DNA from: Gammaproteobacteria bacterium
GTDB taxonomy: Bacteria > Pseudomonadota > Gammaproteobacteria > Steroidobacterales > Woeseiaceae
Length of the DNA stretch: 64,000 nt
NCBI GenBank assembly: GCA_029863305.1
Contig: JAOTVR010000007.1
Span: 1 to 64,000 of the forward strand
Direction: 5' to 3'
In this document: positions 35,544 through 45,048 of the stretch, in pieces
Numbering within the stretch: the stretch's first letter is position 1
Layout of the letters: every line of letters starts with the position of its first letter
Position numbers and translations under genes: made by a program
Notes under the pieces: model-generated
Seen by the model: only the letters and a program-made list of their open reading frames with translations
Databases searched by the model: none
What the model was told of the DNA's origin: nothing

Positions 35544-36926
35544 CTAAACAGCGCGCAGATACCAGTCGAAATCGATTGGGCTTATTGTGTTATGAAACTC
35601 GCGACTCTCGCCCTGACGATTCAACGCGTAATACTCACAGTATTTACTGCCGAGATAATCGGGCAGGATCTTACTGCCTGAAAATTGATCGATAGCCTGG
35701 TCCCAGCGATCGGGGATGCGGGTCTTCAGCCTGACCTGCTCGCCTTCTTCAATCATTCGTCCAGGGTCGCACTTGTTTTTCAGGCCGTGGTGGACGCCGG
35801 CGGCGATCGCGGCCGTAACCAGGTACGGATTCGCGTCGGCGCCGGCGACGCGATGTTCGAAGCGCAGATTCTTCGCGTCGGACTGCGGAATTCGAACGGC
35901 CACGACGCGATGATTGACGCCCCAGTTCAGATCGACCGGCGCGAAACAATCTGGTGACAAACGCCGGTAGGAATTTGCGTTCGGGGCATAAATCGCGGTC
36001 GATTCCGCCATGGTCGTGAGCAGTCCGCCAACAGCATGACGCAGGCGCGCTGAAAATGGCGGCACGGCGAGGCTGTCGCGGCCATGCGAAAAATAGTTTT
36101 TGCCATGCTTGTCGACAAGGCTCATGTGAATGTGCAGACCGCTGCCGGAATCCTCCGCAAATGGCTTCGCCATGAAGCAGGCCACGAGGCCGTGCCTTAA
36201 TGCCGTCGCCTTGATGGTACGCTTGAGCAGCAGCGCGTGATCACAGGCCTGTACGGGATCGTCAACGTGCGCGAGATTGATTTCGAATTGCCCCGGTGCG
36301 AATTCCGATGTCGCCGTATCCGCCGGAATGCCCTGCGCGTCACAATAGTCGTACAGATCGTCGAGGAACTGCTCGATCTCCCACAGGTCATCGGGGTGAT
36401 AGACCTGTGGGCCGGGCTGCGGGCGGCCGATTCCAGGAACGCGCGAGGCCCGTTGCGTTGGTCTGTCCGCCTTGGCGTGAAGCAGGTAGAACTCGAGTTC
36501 TGTCGCCATGATGATCCTGAGTCCCATCTTCCTGAGGGGCGCGAGCGATCTCTCCAGCACCGCGCGTGGATCGGCGAAGTAGGCTTGGCCATTTCGCTCG
36601 AACATGCGGAACAGGGCTTGTGCGGTTGGCCGAGCGGCCCAGGGTACCGGCGCAATACTGCCGGGAACGAGGCGACACGGAACGTCCGGATCGCCGTCGC
36701 CATCGCCGACCATGCCTGGAAGGACTCTCCCCAGGGAACTCATCAGCAGCGTCCCACCGCAAAACCAGAATTCCTCGTCACAGGTTTTCTCGAAACTCGA
36801 GCGACGGATACGCTTTCCACGCAGTATGCCGCCGATGTCCGGCACGAGCAGTTCCATCGTCGCTGTGTCAGGCTGCTGGCGCAGCAGGCGGCTCAATTCG
36901 CCACGTAATTGTTTGTTTTTGCCCAT
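35544..36926 (-). CDS. Glutamine-synthetase-family ligase (PuuA-like, first copy)
   Basis: A 460-residue member of the glutamine synthetase superfamily, group of gamma-glutamyl-polyamine/amide synthetases. It has the beta-grasp N-terminus and ATP-site elements ATELEFYLL, PGQFEINLAHVDDP, GSGLHIHMSLVDKHGKNYF and FEHRVAGADANPYLV. It should couple glutamate to an amine using ATP. It is divergent from the NhaC-type carrier gene and distinct from the second GS-like gene at 39.7 kb, so the locus has two such ligases with probably different amine substrates (putrescine, spermidine, ethanolamine or others). Confidence 0.88.
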   Translation of the reverse strand: MGKNKQLRGELSRLLRQQPDTATMELLVPDIGGILRGKRIRRSSFEKTCDEEFWFCGGTLLMSSLGRVLPGMVGDGDGDPDVPCRLVPGSIAPVPWAARPTAQALFRMFERNGQAYFADPRAVLERSLAPLRKMGLRIIMATELEFYLLHAKADRPTQRASRVPGIGRPQPGPQVYHPDDLWEIEQFLDDLYDYCDAQGIPADTATSEFAPGQFEINLAHVDDPVQACDHALLLKRTIKATALRHGLVACFMAKPFAEDSGSGLHIHMSLVDKHGKNYFSHGRDSLAVPPFSARLRHAVGGLLTTMAESTAIYAPNANSYRRLSPDCFAPVDLNWGVNHRVVAVRIPQSDAKNLRFEHRVAGADANPYLVTAAIAAGVHHGLKNKCDPGRMIEEGEQVRLKTRIPDRWDQAIDQFSGSKILPDYLGSKYCEYYALNRQGESREFHNTISPIDFDWYLRAV

Positions 36927-36955
36927 GGCTGGCCCATTGTACAGCGTGTTACCAT

Positions 36956-38866
36956 GTGGCCAAGCTTTGCGCCTGGAACAACAACATTAATAAACGTCGC
37001 CTGCATAGCCTGACCCGCCTTATTCTCCTCGTCGCGACCGCGTGGCCGTTCACTGCGCACGCGATCGATATCGAGACGCCAGGCGTAGGTCTGACGTCCG
37101 TGCCCCTGGAGATCGTGGTCAGCGACGTCGCGGCCGGCAGCGATGTTGCCCTGCAATTCGCCGGTCGAACGCATCGCGGCTCTGCCGGAGCCGACGGTCG
37201 GGTGGTCTTCGATAACATGATGACCGAGACGCGCGGCACGTTCGAAATCACCGCAACGGCAAACGGCGAGTCGATGACGGCGCAGCTGCGGGTGTTGCCG
37301 GGCTGGATATCGGTCATGCCCGCGTTCCTGGCCATCGCCGTCGCGCTGTTGTTGCGCAATGTCATTCCCGCGCTACTGCTCGGTCTCTGGCTGGGCTCGA
37401 CCGCGTTGCAGGGATTTTCGCCCCTCGGCGCACTCAAAGGCCTGATGGACGTGTTGGTGGTTTTCATTGTCAACGCGCTCGCCGATCCCGATCACGCTGC
37501 GATCATCGTCTTCACGATGATGATAGGTGGCATGGTCGGCATCATTACCCGCAACGGCGGTATGGCAAGTATTGTTCGCGTCGTTGTCAGCCGGGCGAAA
37601 ACTGCGGTCAGCGGCCAGGTTGCCGTCTGGCTCATGGGCCTGATGATCTTTTTTGACGACTACGCCAACACACTCGTCGTCGGTAATACGGCCCGTTCGG
37701 TAACCGACCACCTGAAGATTTCGCGCGAAAAGCTGGCCTATATCGTCGATTCAACGGCGGCACCGGTCGTCTGCCTGGCACTGGTAACGACGTGGATAGG
37801 TTACCAGGTCAGCCTGATTGATCAGGCCATGCAGAGTATCGACGGGCTCGCCGGGATGACCGCGTATTCGATGTTTCTGCATTCGATCCCGTACAGTTTC
37901 TACCCGATACTCGCCGTCGTATTTGTGCTTGCCGTGGCTGCATCCGGGCGTGACATGGGGCCTATGTACCGTGCGGAGCTGCGGGCGCGGCGTGGCAACG
38001 TCGATTCGCGCTCGGGTGATGCGATGCCGGCAATGGATGGTGATACGCTCGAAGCGAAGCCGGACGTACCGATGCGCCCGGTCAACGCATTCCTGCCGAT
38101 TATAGTACTGATCATTTCACTTGCCGCCGGCATGTTCATTACCGGTGAAGGCGAGACCATCACGGCTATCGTCGGTTCGGCGGACCCCTACAAAGCGATG
38201 ATGTGGGCATCGTTTATTGGTGCGTTGGTTGCTGCCGGCTTGTCAACGGGGCAAAAGATCCTGACTGCACATGAGACCGTCGATGCGTGGTACGGAGGGG
38301 CTCGCGCTACTTTGTTCGGCATGATCGTGTTGTTGCTGGCGTGGTCGATGTCGGCCGTGACCGGTGACCTCAACGCCAAGGGCTTTCTGATATCGATACT
38401 CGGTGAGGCGCTGCCGGCGGCGCTGGTACCTGCCGTTGTGTTCGTGCTGGCTGCCATTACGGCGTTTGCGACCGGCACGAGTTGGGGAACCATGGGCATA
38501 CTGTTGCCCTTGGTGCTTCCCCTGACATGGGCTGTCATGACAGTGAGCGGTATGGCAGATCCGTCGGGCATGCACATCATGTATTCCGCAATTGCCTGCG
38601 TACTGGCCGGAGCGGTGTGGGGCGACCACTGTTCGCCGATCTCGGACACGACCGTGCTGTCGTCCATTGCAAGTGGTTGTGATCATATCGAGCATGTACG
38701 TACGCAAATGCCCTATGCGCTGCTCGTCGGTGCGGTTGCGATCGGAATCGGCACGGTTCCCGCCGGCTACGGCTTGCCGCCCTGGATTTCCCTGCTTGTC
38801 GGCGGTGCCATTCTGCTCGCCGTCCTGCGATTCTTTGGTCGCAACGCAGAGGATTCTGTAGACTAG
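36956..38866 (+). CDS. NhaC-family sodium/proton or amine antiporter with exported N-terminal domain
   Basis: The ORF opens at 36566 opposite the ligase gene, which is unlikely to be the true start; I choose the in-frame GTG at 36956. This gives a signal-peptide-like start (RLILLVATAWPFTAHAID) followed by about 80 residues with Ig-like beta pattern before the first membrane span. Ten or more spans follow with NhaC-type motifs GGMVGIITRNGGMASIV, FFDDYANTLVVGNTARSV and GTSWGTMGILLPLVLP. Relatives exchange Na+/H+, or import organic solutes such as amino acids or amines. The location between polyamine genes suggests an amine substrate (inference). Start is uncertain. Confidence 0.78.
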   Translation: MAKLCAWNNNINKRRLHSLTRLILLVATAWPFTAHAIDIETPGVGLTSVPLEIVVSDVAAGSDVALQFAGRTHRGSAGADGRVVFDNMMTETRGTFEITATANGESMTAQLRVLPGWISVMPAFLAIAVALLLRNVIPALLLGLWLGSTALQGFSPLGALKGLMDVLVVFIVNALADPDHAAIIVFTMMIGGMVGIITRNGGMASIVRVVVSRAKTAVSGQVAVWLMGLMIFFDDYANTLVVGNTARSVTDHLKISREKLAYIVDSTAAPVVCLALVTTWIGYQVSLIDQAMQSIDGLAGMTAYSMFLHSIPYSFYPILAVVFVLAVAASGRDMGPMYRAELRARRGNVDSRSGDAMPAMDGDTLEAKPDVPMRPVNAFLPIIVLIISLAAGMFITGEGETITAIVGSADPYKAMMWASFIGALVAAGLSTGQKILTAHETVDAWYGGARATLFGMIVLLLAWSMSAVTGDLNAKGFLISILGEALPAALVPAVVFVLAAITAFATGTSWGTMGILLPLVLPLTWAVMTVSGMADPSGMHIMYSAIACVLAGAVWGDHCSPISDTTVLSSIASGCDHIEHVRTQMPYALLVGAVAIGIGTVPAGYGLPPWISLLVGGAILLAVLRFFGRNAEDSVD

Positions 38867-38892
38867 CCGAATCTGAATTCTGCTCTCACTTT

Positions 38893-39651
38893 ATGTGTCC
38901 GCGACCTGTAATCGGCGTGCCGGCTGACCGGCGAATACTCCAGCCCCACCCGTTTCACATGGTGGGTGAGAAATATCTGCAGGCCCTGATCGATGGTGCT
39001 GACGCGCTGCCAATGATCCTCCCGGTCCTGGCCGAGCACATCGCCATCGATGATATCCTGCGAAATGTCGACGGCATCTTGCTCACCGGCAGCCCGTCAA
39101 ACGTCGAACCGCACCATTATGCAGGGGAGCCCAGCGATCCCGGTACGTTGCATGATCCGCATCGAGACGCCGTAACCTTGCCGTTGACGCGGCGTGTGCT
39201 GGATGCCGGAGTACCGCTGCTTGCTGTGTGTCGTGGCTTCCAGGAACTGGTCGTGGTACTCGGAGGTTCATTGCATCAGAAGGTTCATGAGGTAGCCGGG
39301 TATCACGTCCACAAAGAGAATCCGGATGATTCGCTCGATGTGCAGTACGGACCGTCGCATGAGGTGAATCTGGTAGAAGGGGGCTTGCTGCACGGACTCG
39401 CAGGAACGTCCAACATTATGGTTAATTCTCTGCACTCCCAGGGGCTTGCACGACTTCCTGACGGCGTGACCGTGGAAGCGGTTGCCGATGACGGTCTCAT
39501 TGAAGGTTTCCGCGTCGATAGCGCGCCAGGGTTCGCCCTGGCAGTGCAATGGCATCCGGAGTGGCAAGCTAGCGGAAATGAATTTTCCATGTCGATATTC
39601 AAGGCGTTCGGTGCAGCATGCCGAGCGTATGCAAAGCAACAGCGGGGGTAG
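38893..39651 (+). CDS. puuD: Gamma-glutamyl-gamma-aminobutyrate hydrolase family (class I glutamine amidotransferase-like)
   Basis: The 252-residue protein is a C26 peptidase-type enzyme. The nucleophile cysteine lies in LLAVCRGFQELVVVLGG and the histidine/glutamate pair in AVQWHPEWQ. In the Puu pathway PuuD releases GABA from gamma-glutamyl-GABA. The next gene is a PuuA-like ligase beginning at the stop, so the assignment is well supported, although related enzymes with other gamma-glutamyl substrates exist. Confidence 0.88.
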   Translation: MCPRPVIGVPADRRILQPHPFHMVGEKYLQALIDGADALPMILPVLAEHIAIDDILRNVDGILLTGSPSNVEPHHYAGEPSDPGTLHDPHRDAVTLPLTRRVLDAGVPLLAVCRGFQELVVVLGGSLHQKVHEVAGYHVHKENPDDSLDVQYGPSHEVNLVEGGLLHGLAGTSNIMVNSLHSQGLARLPDGVTVEAVADDGLIEGFRVDSAPGFALAVQWHPEWQASGNEFSMSIFKAFGAACRAYAKQQRG

Positions 39652-39652
39652 C

Positions 39653-40984
39653 GTGGGTAAGGATGACGTTTTTCAGACCTGGTTAAAGGAACGGCAAATT
39701 GAAGACGTGGAAGCGTTCGTACCCGATATGGCGGGCTCGGCTCGCGGCAAGGTCGTTCCTGCGGACAAATTTGGCTCCGGCAAAATGAAAATGCCGGAAG
39801 CTATCTTCGCGCAGACGATTTCCGGCAACTATGTCAAGAACGAGCAAAACGTCGAGGATCGCGACATGTTGCTCGTTCCCGATCCGACGACGTTGCGCCC
39901 GGTGCCGTGGGCGAGTGATCCTGCTGCATCGGTGTTCCTCGATTGTTATCGAAGTGATTACTCACCCGTCGCAGAGTCGCCGCGTGGGGTGCTGCGTAAT
40001 GTGCTTGCCCGGTACGAAGCTCGGGGCTGGGTGCCGGTCGTGGCGCCCGAAGTCGAGTTCTATTTACTGAGCGCGCATTCGGATCCGAATGCGGAGGCAG
40101 AACCGCCAGAGGGTCGTCTGGGCCGGACCGAAGGCGCCCGCCAACCGTACAGCATCGATACGATGAACGACTTCGATCCGTTCATCAATGACCTTTACAA
40201 GTACTGCGAAGTACAAGGGATACGCATCGATACCCTGTCGCAGGAAATGGGCCCGGCGCAATTCGAGATCAATTTCTTGCACGGAAATGCGGTCGAACTC
40301 GCCGACCAGGTATTCCTGTTCAAACGCACGGTTCGTGAAGTAGCAATCGAGCATGAGATGCACGCGACATTTCTCGCCAAGGCGATGGCCGAGGAGGCCG
40401 GCAGCGCATTGCACGTGCATCAAAGTGTGGTCGACAAAGACGGCAACAACGTGTTTTCGAACGAGGATGGCGAAGCGAGCGATCTCTTTTACGGCTTTCT
40501 CGGTGGTCTGCAAACCTACATGCCGGACGCGATGCTGATATTCGCGCCGTACGTGAATTCCTACCGACGCTTTCTGGACCCATGGTCGTCCCCTGTGAAT
40601 CTTGCCTGGGCGATTGACAATCGAACCGTAGGCCTGCGCGTGCCGGACGCGGAGCCGGAAAACCGCCGCATCGAGAATCGCCTCGCCGGCTCGGATGTCA
40701 ATCCGTACCTGGTGCTGGCAGCTACCCTCGCGTGCGGTTTTCTCGGTATGACCGAGGGGTTGAAGCCGACGAAAGCAGCCACGGGCAGCGCGTACGGCGG
40801 GGATTTCGCTCTGCACCGGCACATCTACGCGGCGATCGAGGCATTTCGGAACAGCGCAGCAATGCGTAACATGCTGGGTGACAACTTCATCAGCCTGTAT
40901 GCCTTACTGAAGAGTGACGAGAACAGAGAATTCCAGGAGATCATTACACCTTGGGAGCGCGAAATCCTGATGTTTAACGTATGA
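39653..40984 (+). CDS. puuA: Glutamate-putrescine ligase-like (PuuA-like, second copy)
   Basis: The ORF opens at 39482 inside puuD. Two starts are plausible: ATG 39629 (MQSNSGG) and GTG 39653 (VGKDDVFQTWL), the latter right after the puuD stop and preceded by GGGGG, which I use. The GS-superfamily motifs are VAPEVEFYLL, GPAQFEINFLHGN, GSALHVHQSVVDKDGNNVF and RIENRLAGSDVNPYLV. PEVEFYL and NRLAGSDVNPY suit the gamma-glutamylputrescine synthetase group. It overlaps the aminotransferase gene by 4 nt (ATGA). It would start the gamma-glutamylated route of putrescine degradation. Confidence 0.88.
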   Translation: MGKDDVFQTWLKERQIEDVEAFVPDMAGSARGKVVPADKFGSGKMKMPEAIFAQTISGNYVKNEQNVEDRDMLLVPDPTTLRPVPWASDPAASVFLDCYRSDYSPVAESPRGVLRNVLARYEARGWVPVVAPEVEFYLLSAHSDPNAEAEPPEGRLGRTEGARQPYSIDTMNDFDPFINDLYKYCEVQGIRIDTLSQEMGPAQFEINFLHGNAVELADQVFLFKRTVREVAIEHEMHATFLAKAMAEEAGSALHVHQSVVDKDGNNVFSNEDGEASDLFYGFLGGLQTYMPDAMLIFAPYVNSYRRFLDPWSSPVNLAWAIDNRTVGLRVPDAEPENRRIENRLAGSDVNPYLVLAATLACGFLGMTEGLKPTKAATGSAYGGDFALHRHIYAAIEAFRNSAAMRNMLGDNFISLYALLKSDENREFQEIITPWEREILMFNV

Positions 40985-42369
40985 GGAACTTGCCAGTGGC
41001 GGCCATCGAAAATCGTAGTGGTTCGGATCTGCAGAAGTTGGACAAAGACCACCATCTGCATCCGTTTACTGATCACAAAGAGCTGCACAAGATAAAGTCG
41101 CGCATCATCACTCATGCGGATGGGGTGTACATCTACGACGCCGACGGCAACAAGATACTCGATGGCATGTCCGGCCTGTGGTGTGTCAACGCCGGCTATG
41201 GCCGCGATGAACTTGTCGATGCGGCCGCCGAGCAAATGCGCGAGCTACCGTACTACAACAATTTCTTTCAATGCGCGCATCCGCCGTCGATCGAACTTTC
41301 CGCGTTGCTGTGCGACATCAGCCAGCCGCAGTTCAATCGCGTGTTCTTTGCGGGCTCGGGTTCGGAATCCAATGACACAATTGTGCGTATGGTGCGACGC
41401 TACTGGGACCTGTTGGACCAGCCTGAACGGCACACAATTATCAGTCGCACAAATGCCTACCATGGCTCGACCGTCGCGGCGGCCAGTCTGGGCGGCATGA
41501 AAACCATGCACAAGCAAAGTGGTTTGCCGATACCCGGCATCGTGCACGTTGAGCAGCCATACTGGTTCGGCAGTGACCGGAGTTTGTCGCCTGACGAATT
41601 TGGCCTCGTCGCGGCAAGATCCATCGAAAGAAAGATCGACGAACTCGGCGCCGACAAGGTGGCCGCGTTTATCGGGGAACCGGTTCAGGGAGCAGGCGGA
41701 GTAATAATACCTCCCGATTCGTATTGGCCGGAGGTGCAGCGCATATGCGACGAGTACGGCATCCTGCTGATTTCAGATGAAGTGATAACCGGTTTCGGGC
41801 GACTCGGTGAGTGGTCTGGTGCCGACCATTTCGGTACCAGACCCGACCTGATGTCGTTCGCAAAGGGCGTGACGTCGGGCTATCTGCCACTCGGTGGCGT
41901 AATGGTCAGCGACCGGGTCGCCGATGTGCTGATCGACAAGGGCGGTGAGTTTTTCCACGGCTATACGTACTCCGGACATCCTGCCGCTTGCGCGGTAGCC
42001 ATGGCGAACCTTCGCATCCTGCAACGCGAAGGCCTGGTCGCTCGCATCAGGAACGATATCGGTCCGTATCTGCAGAACGGCTGGCGCAAGCTCGGCGAAC
42101 ATCCGCTCGTCGGCGACGCACGTATGGTCGGCTTGATGGGTGCGCTCGAACTCGTCAGATCAAAGGACCCGGTCGAGCGCTTCGACGAGAACCAGGGTGT
42201 CGGTAACATCTGCCGCGATATTTTGGTCAATAACGGGCTCGTGATGCGAGCGGTCGGCGACACGATTGTGGCGGCGCCACCGTTTATATTATCCCATGAA
42301 GAGGCCGACGAGATGATCGAGAAGGCGTGGAAATGCCTGAATCTCACTCAAGAGGCCATCAATGGATAA
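40981..42369 (+). CDS. Class III aminotransferase (putrescine/omega-amino acid transaminase, SpuC-like)
   Basis: The 462-residue PLP enzyme shows FFAGSGSESNDTIVRMVRRYW, the substrate/PLP stretch LISDEVITGFGRLG, and the Schiff-base lysine in DLMSFAKGVTSGYLPLGG. The sequence is closest in feel to putrescine-pyruvate or diamine aminotransferases such as SpuC. It gives the free-amine alternative to the gamma-glutamylated route, or transaminates gamma-glutamyl intermediates or GABA. It overlaps both the ligase upstream (4 nt) and the ureohydrolase downstream (8 nt), so it is in the middle of a tightly coupled operon. Confidence 0.9.
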   Translation: MRNLPVAAIENRSGSDLQKLDKDHHLHPFTDHKELHKIKSRIITHADGVYIYDADGNKILDGMSGLWCVNAGYGRDELVDAAAEQMRELPYYNNFFQCAHPPSIELSALLCDISQPQFNRVFFAGSGSESNDTIVRMVRRYWDLLDQPERHTIISRTNAYHGSTVAAASLGGMKTMHKQSGLPIPGIVHVEQPYWFGSDRSLSPDEFGLVAARSIERKIDELGADKVAAFIGEPVQGAGGVIIPPDSYWPEVQRICDEYGILLISDEVITGFGRLGEWSGADHFGTRPDLMSFAKGVTSGYLPLGGVMVSDRVADVLIDKGGEFFHGYTYSGHPAACAVAMANLRILQREGLVARIRNDIGPYLQNGWRKLGEHPLVGDARMVGLMGALELVRSKDPVERFDENQGVGNICRDILVNNGLVMRAVGDTIVAAPPFILSHEEADEMIEKAWKCLNLTQEAING

Positions 42370-43312
42370 GAGCGGTGGTGATCATGCGATCACGCGTGAC
42401 GATCTTTACGGCACAACACCGGAACCGACGTATGCGGGCGCCACATCCTTCATGCGCCGCAAGTACACGCATGATCTGGAAGGCGTCGATGTCGTCGTAA
42501 CCGGCATTCCGCTCGACACGGCTACGACCAATCGGCCAGGGGCCCGATTCGGACCGCGTGGCATACGGGCTGCCTCGACGATCATGGCGTGGGAAAAGCC
42601 ATACGGCATGGACTTCGATCCCTTCGATAAACTTGCCGTCATCGACTATGGCGACTGCTTCTTCGACTTCGGCCGGCCGCAACGGGTACCCGATGCGATC
42701 GAACTACATGCAGCCAATATCATCAGCAAGGGCCCCGCGTTGCTCGCGCTTGGCGGTGATCATTTCATCACCTACCCATTACTGAAGGCGCATGCGAGGA
42801 AACATGGCGCACCGCTTTCGCTGATTCACTTCGATGCTCACAGCGATACCTGGGCGGATGAAGTTGACCGCATCGATCATGGCACGATGTTCTTTCATGC
42901 GGCCAGAGAAGGCCTGGTCGACCCCTCAAGTTCGGTGCAGGTCGGTCTGCGTACGACCAATCCCGATACGATGGGATTTAACGTTCTTGACGCACCGTGG
43001 GTGCACGAAAACAGTATCGTCGCAGTCATCGAGAAGATCAGATCCGTCGTGGGTGACCGGCCTGCCTATCTGACATTCGATATCGATTGTCTCGATCCAA
43101 GCTATGCGCCAGGGACGGGGACGCCGGTTTGCGGCGGGCTGACGAGCCACCAGGCGATAGAGATATTGCGGGGCCTTGCCGGCATCAATATCGTCGGTAT
43201 GGATATGGTTGAAGTCGCGCCGGCGTACGATGTCGGGGAGATCACTGCTCTCGCTGCCGCCGCGTTGGCCATGGAAATGTTGTATCTCTATGCCAGCCGG
43301 CCCGCCGGGTAG
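42362..43312 (+). CDS. speB: Agmatinase/guanidino-acid ureohydrolase family
   Basis: A 316-residue binuclear manganese ureohydrolase. All metal motifs are present: GGDHFITYP, IHFDAHSDTW and LTFDIDCLDPSYAPGTGTPV. Agmatinase (agmatine to putrescine plus urea) fits the putrescine-degrading neighbours, but guanidinobutyrase or guanidinopropionase cannot be excluded. It overlaps the aminotransferase gene by 8 nt and precedes the oxidase by 12 nt. With arginine-rich cyanophycin also made by this organism, arginine decarboxylation followed by this step would connect the two, though no decarboxylase is visible here. Confidence 0.85.
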   Translation: MDKSGGDHAITRDDLYGTTPEPTYAGATSFMRRKYTHDLEGVDVVVTGIPLDTATTNRPGARFGPRGIRAASTIMAWEKPYGMDFDPFDKLAVIDYGDCFFDFGRPQRVPDAIELHAANIISKGPALLALGGDHFITYPLLKAHARKHGAPLSLIHFDAHSDTWADEVDRIDHGTMFFHAAREGLVDPSSSVQVGLRTTNPDTMGFNVLDAPWVHENSIVAVIEKIRSVVGDRPAYLTFDIDCLDPSYAPGTGTPVCGGLTSHQAIEILRGLAGINIVGMDMVEVAPAYDVGEITALAAAALAMEMLYLYASRPAG

Positions 43313-43324
43313 CAACGATGGCTT

Positions 43325-44605
43325 ATGCGGCGATCATCCGAACACATCGCATCCTACTACGCGGCAACACGAAGCAGCGACAAAAGCTACCCGGCGCTTG
43401 AGGGCGAGCATCGCTGTGATGTGGCCGTCGTCGGCGGCGGTTTCACGGGCGTTTCGACGGCGCTGCATCTTGCGGAGCGCGGCTACGACGTCGCATTAAT
43501 CGAGGCAAATCGCATCGGCTGGGGTGCGTCGGGGCGCAACGGCGGCCAGTTGATTGACGGCTTCGTGAATGCGGACAAGATCGAGAAGCGTCTTGGCACG
43601 GCGGCAGCCGACATGGCTCGACGTATGCGGTTTGAGAGCCGCGACATCGTTGTCCAGCGTATCGAGAGATATGCCATCGACTGTGATCTCAAGTTCGGTT
43701 TCCTTGACGTGGCGCAGCGCGCCGGCCATATGCGGGATTTCGAGGAATACCTGGAGCGAAAACTGCGCGCGAATTACGCACACGACATTCGAATCGTTCC
43801 GCAGCAGGCGATGCGGGAGTACATCGATTCAGATCATTATATTGGCGGTCTTGCCGACTACGGTAATGGCCACCTGCATCCCCTGAATCTGTGCGCCGGC
43901 GAGGCGCGCGCGGCGAATGAACTCGGTGCGACAATATTCGAGCAATCAGCTGTGATGCGAATACAGCACGGCCAATACCCGGCTGTGGAGACAGAATCCG
44001 GCAGAGTAGTCGCGGGCAAGCTGGTGTTGGCCGGCAATGCATATCTCCGCGATGTGGAGCCGAGAATTCGGCACAAGATCATTCCCGCGGGCAGCTACAT
44101 CATCGCCACGGAACCGCTCGAGGCCGCGCGCGCGGCAAAGTTGTTACCCGCCGATATGGCTTATTGTGAGCAGACTGTCGGGCTCAATTACTTTCGTATG
44201 TCGCCGGACAAGAGATTACTGTTTGGCGGCATGTGCAACTATTCCGGGCGACACCCCAGGGACATCACGGCTGCGTTGCGACCGAAGATGCTGAAGATCT
44301 TTCCGCAACTCGAAGACCTTTCCATCGACTACGAGTGGGGCGGGAATATCGCGATCAGCATCAATCGCATTCCGCAATTCGGTCGCATCGAGGGTAATAC
44401 TTACTATGCGCAAGGTTACTCGGGGCACGGCGTCGCGCCGACGCACCTGGCGGGCAAGATGCTGGCTGACGTCGTTGGCGGAGACTCGGAGCAATTCGAT
44501 GTGTTTTCGAGAATCCGCCACCTGGGCTTGCCGGGCGGCAAGTGGCTTGCCAACCCGGCCCTGGCTCTGGGTATGCTGTATTTCCGCTTAAAGGAGCTGC
44601 TCTAG
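43325..44605 (+). CDS. puuB: FAD-dependent amine oxidoreductase (gamma-glutamylputrescine oxidase-like)
   Basis: The 426-residue protein has an N-terminal FAD-binding motif VAVVGGGFTGVSTALHLAERG and the segment GWGASGRNGGQLIDGF, typical of the DadA/PuuB/OrdL group. PQFGRIEGNTYYAQGYSGHGVAPTHLAGKM is the C-terminal family block. PuuB oxidises gamma-glutamylputrescine to an aldehyde. No PuuC aldehyde dehydrogenase is seen in the cluster, which must be elsewhere. Its end overlaps the convergent thioredoxin gene by 18 nt. Confidence 0.88.
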   Translation: MRRSSEHIASYYAATRSSDKSYPALEGEHRCDVAVVGGGFTGVSTALHLAERGYDVALIEANRIGWGASGRNGGQLIDGFVNADKIEKRLGTAAADMARRMRFESRDIVVQRIERYAIDCDLKFGFLDVAQRAGHMRDFEEYLERKLRANYAHDIRIVPQQAMREYIDSDHYIGGLADYGNGHLHPLNLCAGEARAANELGATIFEQSAVMRIQHGQYPAVETESGRVVAGKLVLAGNAYLRDVEPRIRHKIIPAGSYIIATEPLEAARAAKLLPADMAYCEQTVGLNYFRMSPDKRLLFGGMCNYSGRHPRDITAALRPKMLKIFPQLEDLSIDYEWGGNIAISINRIPQFGRIEGNTYYAQGYSGHGVAPTHLAGKMLADVVGGDSEQFDVFSRIRHLGLPGGKWLANPALALGMLYFRLKELL

Positions 44606-44923
44606 GCTCTTCTCGTAGTCCGCTTTGGATCGTACGCCGACAAGCGTGTCGATCAGCTCGCCCTTGTCGAACAACATCACGGTTGGAATCGAACGTACGC
44701 CGTATTTCATCGCGGCCTGCTGGTTTGCGTCGACGTCCAGCTTGGCGACTTTGACTCGGCCATCGAACTGGTCCGACAGGGATTCGATGATCGGTCCGAG
44801 TGCGCGGCACGGACCGCACCACTCAGCCCAGAAGTCGACGAGAACCGGTACGTCGGCATCGAGCACTTCCCGGGCAAAGTCATTGTCCGTCACTGCTATC
44901 GGTTGCGTTGCTGTTTGGTTCAT
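44588..44923 (-). CDS. trxA: Thioredoxin
   Basis: The ORF runs from 45388, but the true start is the ATG at 44923 (MNQTATQPIAV), with GAGGAA 7 nt before it; this gives 111 residues, the standard length. It has VLVDFWAEWCGPCRALGPI with the CGPC redox site and the cis-proline in VRSIPTVMLF. It is a cytoplasmic disulfide reductant. The upstream part of the ORF overlaps the XdhC gene and is not coding. Confidence 0.95.
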   Translation of the reverse strand: MNQTATQPIAVTDNDFAREVLDADVPVLVDFWAEWCGPCRALGPIIESLSDQFDGRVKVAKLDVDANQQAAMKYGVRSIPTVMLFDKGELIDTLVGVRSKADYEKSLEQLL

Positions 44924-45048
44924 AATTGCGTTCCTCATAGCGGTATCCCGATCTGGGATCAATGTGGCCGGTTTCAAGACTGAGGCTCGCCAGAATCCGG
45001 GTCTGCTTAGACGAATTCGACATACGGATATTCCAGGAAGGGCGCATC

